Source: Vitis vinifera | Taxonomy: Eukaryota; Streptophyta; Magnoliopsida; Vitales; Vitaceae | Length of the DNA stretch: 64,000 bases | NCBI RefSeq assembly: GCF_030704535.1 | Contig: NC_081817.1 | Coordinates: 821,001 to 885,000, forward strand | Direction of reading: 5' to 3' | Shown here: positions 57,239-64,000 of the stretch, in pieces | How the letters are laid out: the number at the start of each line of letters is the position of its first letter | Numbering within the stretch: position 1 is the stretch's first letter | Notes under the pieces: model-generated | The model's database searches: none | What the model saw: only the letters and a program-made list of their open reading frames with translations | What the model was told of the DNA's origin: nothing | Program-made: the position numbers and the translations under genes

Positions 57239-60200
57239 TTAGCTTGCTTCTGTGGACAATATCTCAAGCTCTGCCCACCACAGAGGAGAAAGCTTGGGGA
57301 TTGCTCCATCAGGACCTATTTCGGTTATTTCTCTCATTCTTGCAGTGACGTCTCTCATTGTTGGTCTTTGTTTTGGGTCAGGGTTTACACAAGATTTGAT
57401 TACTTCACGGATACTCTCAAGCTGCTCCTCTTGGAAGAATTTTAGGGTTGGATCCACCATTTCTTTGATGGGTCGGTCCCCTTGCAAATAGTTTGATGCC
57501 CAGTCCTCAAGCGAGCCGTTATCCACTGAGTAAGGAACTCTACCTGTTATCATTTCAAACAAAATTACACCAAAGCTGTAGACATTACTTTCTGGGTCTG
57601 CTGATGGTGAAGCAGAAAGCTCCACTCTGGGTGACTTCATCTCAGTGGCAGCCATCACATTCCAGACGCTGAAATCTGAGACCTTGGCTGCATAGTCTTC
57701 AGCAAGATTAACCGCTGAAGAGTTCAGATTCTCATGGGCTATAGGCGGGGTCAATTGGTGGATATGGTTGAGGTAGTATGCCATGCCCATTGCAGCTCTC
57801 AGCCGCATTGCCCAGTCCAAGTGTTCAGCTTCTTTTACTGCAGGATTCACCAGAATTAGAGATCTTGCCCTAAAGCAAATAGTCAACAAAAGGATAATGG
57901 CATATGAAAAATAATTATCCTTAAACATAGGCATAAAAATATTCCTGGTCATAATGATGCAGCCACCTTAACATCCCATTCAAGTGCTCATCAGCAAAAA
58001 CGAAAGCTGACTGCAAACCTCGGTTCCATTTATTTTTTCCCTTGCATGACATGTTTCATAACTAGATGGCCTCAAATGGGAGGTGACCGCATCATAGGCA
58101 TAAGGAGATTCCTATGGTTAGTAACGGAAATTTCAGAAATGAAGAACTTGCTAGTGATAATATTCTGACAAATGGTCAAATGAATATGTTTGAACCCCCA
58201 AAGTCAAACATGCAAATTGAGTCTTTTGATGTAATGTAAAAGAGAGTATACAACTTGCACAGGCAATTTGTGCTGACCAAGTCAGTTCGGTAGTGATATG
58301 AATAAGTCAAACGTTGATTCTGGTACATCACATAGCCATAAACATTTGAAATCAAATTTTATCACAAAAATTTTTCTAACTTAATTCTGATGGCTCTTGA
58401 GGTTGAAACAGAACCATTATATCAGTTGATGTGGAGTACAGGATGATTTCTCAAGTCAAGAATGCTCATCCTTCAGGCTCTAAATGGTCCGTGTAATCAA
58501 CTGAATATAGAGTAACTTGCCAAGTTATATCCTGATTTTGACCATAAATTAAAGTCCTTTTAAGAAAATGATAAGAAAAAGAATTTGATGCTTACTATGT
58601 AAATGCTCAAAAAGCGTTCCATTCGGAGCATATTCAAAAACCATCATTCTGGTGAAAGGTTCCTCTTCTTCACAATATCCGAGAAGGTTGACAAAATTCT
58701 TGTGGTTCACTTTTGATAACCTTTCGATCTGAAACCACAACCAAAGAAAATGTAAGGACTACCAAGATGAATCAAAACCACAAAGTTTAGTGGATGTAAT
58801 CTCTCAAGTACCTTCTTCCTGAACTGCACTTCTAGATTTTTTGACCAATCCTTGGAAGATGTCACTGCAGCAGATGTCACAGCTATTTCAACTCCGCTAG
58901 ACAATGTTCCTTTGTACACGGTCCCTATTGACGAAGAACCAATTACATTACTGAAGTCTTCACAAGCTGTTTCAAGCTCCGACCTCTTCAGCTTTGGTAC
59001 ACCTGAAATGCAGATATCAGGTCATGCATACATAAGGCACAGAACCATTAATACGAACATGAGCAATATACAGGGAACAGAAGAGGGGGTTGGAACAATT
59101 ACCGGTTACAAAGACCTTCTGAAGCTGCCCACTTAATCCTGTGGCCCAAGGTTTAACAGTGGCCACTTTATTGGTTCTAAAGAGATATATGCAAATAATG
59201 CAAATGAAAACAAGTACAGAACCGCCTATTACACCAACCAATAGCAGAGTGTGTTTCAAATTTGATTTCCCGGAAGAGCTTTCTGAGGGGGAAGAGGATG
59301 ATGTGTTAGTAAGGGAGGGCCCTGAAGAAGAAACAGATGGATCAGAGGAATTCGGGCTTGGTGTTGGCACAGGTGTTGTGGTAGAACGAGTCTGGAATTC
59401 TGGTGACGGTGACGGTGACGGCAAAGGTGAAGATGAAGGTGAAGGTGAAGGTGAAGGTGAAGGTGAAGGTGAAGAGGGAGGTATGCGAACTCTGCGATCC
59501 TCAGCTGTTGACAGTAGTCTGTGATGAACTACATCTTCAGTCTGGTCGGTTTTCCTTAAGAAAAAGAAGAGAGATTGTCATGCAGCTGATCAGACAAATA
59601 ATGAAGTGTCAAAAGAAAGCAAAAGGAAAGAAAAAAAACACACTAGAGATTTTTGCAATGACATACCGTGTACAGGATCCTCCATGCAAGGATGAAATTT
59701 TTGCAATATTAGATAGCCGGTTCTCGTCTACTTGAGATTCTGATAACACCACAAGCTCATGAATTTGAGAAGGTAAGCTACTTATGAGGACATTGTTGTC
59801 CAGTAGACTGCAGTATATGCACAAAGCCGAGTTAGTGCAAGAATAGAGAAAGAAGATGGACATAATTAAAATCAAACTGTTTGGTACTATCGACTGACAG
59901 GATTGTTAGAGACAGATTATTGCCAAGGTTAGCCGGGATTGGCACACAGAGGTTATTGTATCCCAAGTCCAATACCTCCAGCTCTTTCAGCTCTCCAATC
60001 TCTTCAGGAATGGTTCCAGAAAAAGAGTTGTTGCGTAAAATACTGTAGAAAGGACAGAATGAAAATTATGCACAAAAATTAAAGAAGGTGAAAGTCTAAT
60101 AACAAAAAATCAGCTTGCAAAAGTTGAAGACTAATATCTTTGCTTACATAGACTTTATGTTAGCCAGGCTCCCGAGCTCTGGTGCCAGTGTTCCTCTAAG

Positions 60201-61627
60201 ACAAAGATCTTTCAAGTTCCTGCAAGTTGTAGATATATGGTTTCAGAATGACAAGAATGTATTAGCAGTAAAAGGAGAGACTTTTTATGCCTGAGAAAGC
60301 TATAAAACTAATATAAAGAAGTGGTATAGAAATTCTTGATGGATATTTCTCAGTTAACAATTTAGCAAAGCCTTAGAAGCCGGTGAATGGATGGGAACCA
60401 TAAAACATGAAAGCAGAAAAGAGGCTGGTGCGAAACCTAACGTCTAAAGAACATGCCCAAATACTCTAGAAGTGAGAAAAGCTCCCTCAAAGGCTAAAAG
60501 TAAAAAACTACACATTGAATTCTGTTGGCTCTTTAGATCTCCTTTCGGGTCTGCACTTTGTTTCATCTTTCAGATTATCATTTTTTTTCTTGTTTGAGGG
60601 GTTAAAATCATCAACCCAGCAATTCAATACATACCACCATTGTCTGATGAAGCAATTATACACTCTTTGCATACAACTGCACCTGAAAATGAACTTGCTT
60701 TTATTTAGTATCAGTGATTCTCAACAATTGAGAACTAAGCCCGTTATTGCAATGAGCAATAACCCTGCTCTGCATCTAACATCGGAAACATGATCACAAA
60801 ATCTGGGCATCAGTTCTTGGTTCCAAACACCCCTCCCTAGAAATTCAACTGGTCATTCAAAGCCAATTGATCAGGCTCCAAACTAGCACCCAAATCACCT
60901 AGACAACATCATCTCTAGCTGCCTAGAATTTCATTGTCTTCGGCTTGGTCTGCAGCCCTGTAACCCACCAAAACTAGATTTGCAAATAATCAAATTCTTC
61001 CATAAGTAACCTGGTTTCATTTCCAAATTCATGAATCCTTTTTTGTATTATGTTTTCCAACAGGAGAAAAAACCTAAGAAAAAGAATTTGGACGCTGAAA
61101 ATGCCAAACGATGAAATCAGATCAAAAGCCAAATTTCATTTACAAATTAACAACTAACAGTTCAATTCAATAGCTTTTTGAGCCTGAGTGAACCAAATAT
61201 TTTGCCATTGATTTTCAGAGAAGAATTACTCACAATATCACTACTTTCCCATCAGAGCACTCCACTCCAAACCACGAACAGGGATCAAGCTCTCCATCAT
61301 CCCAATTCGCTAAAGCCCTGAATGGATCACTGACCACCCTCTCCCGAAATCTCAACAAAGCCAAACCTGCACACACCCAAACAAAGATTAAACTCAATTA
61401 AAATCCCAAGAAATTCGAAGCCCCAGATTCTACATTGAAACAAAACTTTCCCCGGATCTGCAACTGGGTCCTCCACTTCCCCGCAACCAAGCACGCACCC
61501 ACAAAAATGCAAAACCACACCACGTACCTTCGTCGTTGAGAGACCAACAAAGCCCCAAATTCTGATACAACGAACACATAATCACCACCATCAATATTCC
61601 CAGCCCAGGCTTCCTGCTCTCCCCCAT
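57239..61627 (-). CDS. MRH1: LRR receptor-like pseudokinase, MRH1 group (LRR-VI)
   Basis: Nine exons, all in phase: 61528-61627, 61234-61366, 60148-60219, 59899-60042, 59667-59807, 59103-59554, 58812-59002, 58596-58728, 57239-57837, giving 654 residues. Signal peptide, then LRRNT (LALLRFRERVVSDPF, LDPCSWFGVECSDG) and about four LRRs in exons of 72, 144 and 141 nt. Next come a Ser/Pro-rich stretch, a transmembrane helix (TLLLVGVIGGSVLVFICIIC) and a kinase-like domain. Catalytic motifs are degenerate: HEN instead of HRD, DFS instead of DFG, and no Lys in the VAIK position (EIAVTS). It is therefore a pseudokinase, as is known for the MRH1/MDIS group, whose Arabidopsis members act in root-hair shape and pollen-tube guidance. 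Exact orthology (MRH1 versus paralogues) is uncertain. Confidence 0.88.
59401..59472 (-). repeat. GGTGA(A/C) hexanucleotide coding repeat
   Basis: Plus-strand hexamers GGTGAC/GGTGAA, about 11 units, encode Ser-Pro repeats on the minus strand in the extracellular stalk of the LRR pseudokinase. Length is likely variable between alleles. Confidence 0.85.
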
Positions 61628-62389
61628 TTCCAACCACCGAGCTTCTCTGCAGCACTTCGAACACAAAACGACTTCAACCCAGATCAAAATGCACCAAAAC
61701 GAACCCAAAAAAATTATAACCTTTCCAGAAAGGATATAGAGATTCCAAAAGCAGTGCGTGTATTTTCGAACTGGATTAGACCAGACTGAGTTCTAGCTTT
61801 GAAAACGCGTGAACCCAAACCTTTTTCTTTTCTTTATTCTTCTTCACGCAACGCGAGAAGTTACCAGACACAGTGACCCAAAAAGCAGGTTAAGTGCCAG
61901 AAGATCCCCATATGCCGGAAAAACGCGTTTCGGTGAGCTGTTTTCGGCTGTGCCGGCGACGCCTTCTCGAAAAAAATCGGTGAATTCTCACCCACTCGTA
62001 GCGCAATCGGAGAGTAATAATTGAGAAAAGCTTGAATTATGAAGTGGGCGAAGTCATTGTACTGGGTCAGTCCTGAGCTGCCACGTAATTTCCTTATTTT
62101 TATTTATTTAATTCTTTTATTTTGTTTTTGGCTTTTGGTTTTTTTTGGTGGGCGGGTGGCGTAACCATTAAATTAATAGTTGGATATGATGAGCCTTTAT
62201 TCTTATCGTCTTTCAACAAACGCGGTCTTATTAATTATTATTAGTGAATTTGAATAATAAAATAAGTTAAATAACAATTTAAGTGAGATTTTGTTCTATT
62301 TATTTGTAATTGAGCCCACAAATTAAATTAATCAAATTAATAATATTAATACATATGATTAGTTGAGTAATTTAAGTTGTGTTGAGGAT

Positions 62390-62880
62390 AAATTTTTTGG
62401 AATGATTTTAAAAAGTGCTTTTCACTTAAATTTTTTTTTTAAAATTGTGAAACACTTTAAAAATTTTATAAAATCACCCATAATGTTTTCGTAGGAAATA
62501 CTTGAAATAGTGATTCTCGCAAAAAAAAATACTTCTAAAAAAATATTTCTATTAAAAAATTTTACATAAAAGAATTGTAAAACACATTTTTATTCAATGG
62601 AAAGAGCATTTAAAAAATCTTTTTTTTTTTTAGAAATGGGATATGACAAATATAATTTTATTTAATTAATTATTAAAGATATTAAAAATTCGTTTGATTG
62701 TGATTCTACAAAATACTTTTATCTTATAGTATTTTGTTTTTTAAAAAAAGTGTTTGATTAAATTTAAAAATATAAAAATTAATTATGATATTAAAAAATC
62801 ACTTTTAATGTTTTCTAAACAAATGCTTGATAAGTGATATTCCTAAAAACGTTTTGAAATTTTTTTATTAAAATTATTTT
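62390..62880. repeat. Dispersed AT-rich repeat, copy 2
   Basis: Contains the same 18-mer CTTGATAAGTGATATTCC (62826-62843) as the copy at 48775-48957, and the flanks also resemble each other. Boundaries are approximate. Confidence 0.5.
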
Positions 62881-63360
62881 TGATTAAAAATATTATAAAA
62901 TTATTATTAATTTTAAATAAAATATTTTATTTTTAAATTACACAATAAAAATAATTATTCACTTTCCCTTCTTGCAAAGGTAGAAGTTAAAAACCATCTA
63001 AATAGCTATTAATAAAATGAAAACAAAGAGAAAATCTTTTTACGTGCTTAATAAATAATTCAATTTATTAATTAAAATATTTTTTTTAAGCCACAATTCC
63101 GTAAATTTATTTTATTTATTTATTTAATTTTATGTATTAGGAAAGCAACTAAGCCACGTGACAGGTCATTTTTGGGGGAGACGCACGTCTTCTCATTAAC
63201 GGCCGCCCACATGTTCATCTCCTATCTCCAAATTATTTCCTTTCTTCTCCCTTCTCATTCGGCCTCCAAATCATATCTTTTCTTCTCCCTTCTCATTCGC
63301 CCTTGTTGACGTCTCACTTCTGCGGCTGCAGCCCACTATAAATATTCAATTTTGTCCACT

Positions 63361-63385
63361 ATATATATATATATATATATATATA
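63361..63385. repeat. (AT)12 microsatellite
   Basis: About 12 uninterrupted AT units. Confidence 0.95.
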
Positions 63386-64000
63386 CGTATGAATCAACTG
63401 GATCAAAATTTTACCTTATTTTTTAATTTCCATTGAACCATTCTCATGAAAAGCATAGGGCAGGCCACCATAAAAAATTTTTTTGGGCTGTAGTGGCTAT
63501 TTATTTTTATTTTTTAATTTTCATTGAACAATTCTCATGGGAAATTCTCCATATATAAACTTGAAAAATACCTGGGACAGCCCACAATAATTTTTTCAAT
63601 TTTCTTCCCTACCCTCTACCAAAATATATATTTTTTCTTTTTAATTAATATATATATATATATTTGGGCACTCTTGACAAGGACATCTAGGGCGTTGAAA
63701 TGGTTGAAGGATTGGATCTACTTCTATTTGAGTCGACCTTAGAAGCCCTCGTCGATATGGGCTACAAATTGATGTAATATAATATGATATTGATTGAGAA
63801 TATTATATTTTTTATTTTTTTCGTCAAGAAGATGAATAAGAAATGGAAGGGATAAAGCATAGAAATGTAATTATTTTTTGAATTATCATTTTTTTCATTC
63901 AACAAAAATAAATAATCGTATATATGTTGTTGGATACATTTCTTTTTTAAAAATAATAATAATAATAATAACTCTTATTTAAAATTTAGGTAACCTAACA

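Larger units (their letters stand above)
61628..64000. other. Promoter of the LRR gene, then AT-rich spacer
   Basis: 61628-62090 is GC-richer and should carry the leader and promoter. From 62100 to the end the DNA is AT-rich and I see no gene. 62390-62880 is a dispersed repeat. An (AT)12 tract lies at 63361-63385. Confidence 0.55.

Noticed and set aside
1-64000. CRISPR array, toxin-antitoxin or other prokaryote-type system
   Set aside because: The sequence is plainly plant nuclear DNA; no regularly spaced repeats or operon structure exist.

Overview
The window is nuclear DNA of a dicot plant. Genes are widely spaced and intron-rich, AT-rich spacers hold many microsatellites, and the families present are plant-specific. 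Protein matches recalled from memory and the LINE-filled introns suggest a woody eudicot close to grapevine (Vitis), but the species cannot be proved from sequence alone. There are nine protein-coding host genes, one tRNA gene, one nearly full-length LINE and several smaller repeats.

Layout, left to right: 1-3.2 kb, no recognisable gene. 3252-3767 (-), a LOB-domain transcription factor (LBD21 type), with a tRNA-Ile(AAU) gene on the opposite strand 123 bp upstream of its start codon. 7777-9843 (+), an intronless U-box/ARM ubiquitin ligase. 10893-20530 (-), a 17-exon gene for the plastid UDP-glucose pyrophosphorylase UGP3 (sulfolipid pathway), with every exon placed and in phase. 24573-26132 (-), a five-exon GARP/MYB-like transcription factor with EAR motifs, a 5'-UTR intron and two short upstream ORFs. 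26.3-32.4 kb, AT-rich spacer with a Tourist-like MITE. 32435-47125 (-), the mitochondrial outer-membrane insertase SAM50 in four exons. Its 8.4-kb first intron contains a ~6-kb LINE in sense orientation and a tRNA-derived SINE; its second intron has an older LINE remnant. 49050-50199 (-), a six-exon HMG-box protein. 50950-54960 (+), the spindle-checkpoint protein BMF3 (Mad3/BUB1 family) in five exons, sharing a 750-bp divergent promoter with the HMG-box gene. 55432-55968 (-), an Ole e 1-like secreted cell-wall protein (PRPL1/MOP10 type). 57239-61627 (-), a nine-exon LRR receptor-like pseudokinase of the MRH1 group. 61.7-64 kb, AT-rich spacer.

The genes do not form one pathway; they are a conserved chromosomal neighbourhood. 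From memory of Arabidopsis locus numbers, SAM50, BMF3 and PRPL1 are consecutive at At5g05520/05510/05500, while LBD21 and the second SAM50 copy sit together at At3g11090/11070. This window would then be the unsplit ancestral arrangement.

The most interesting biology is in BMF3. Its disordered C-terminal part has a KEN sequence, three FxVFxDE-type (ABBA-like) motifs, four tandem FSILPDxD copies encoded by a 42-bp minisatellite, and a module ending in EPTxxxKEAMxxINxMF that occurs three times. This looks like an expanded array of short linear motifs for APC/C-CDC20 control. No CRISPR array, prokaryotic system or clear retroviral/LTR element was seen.
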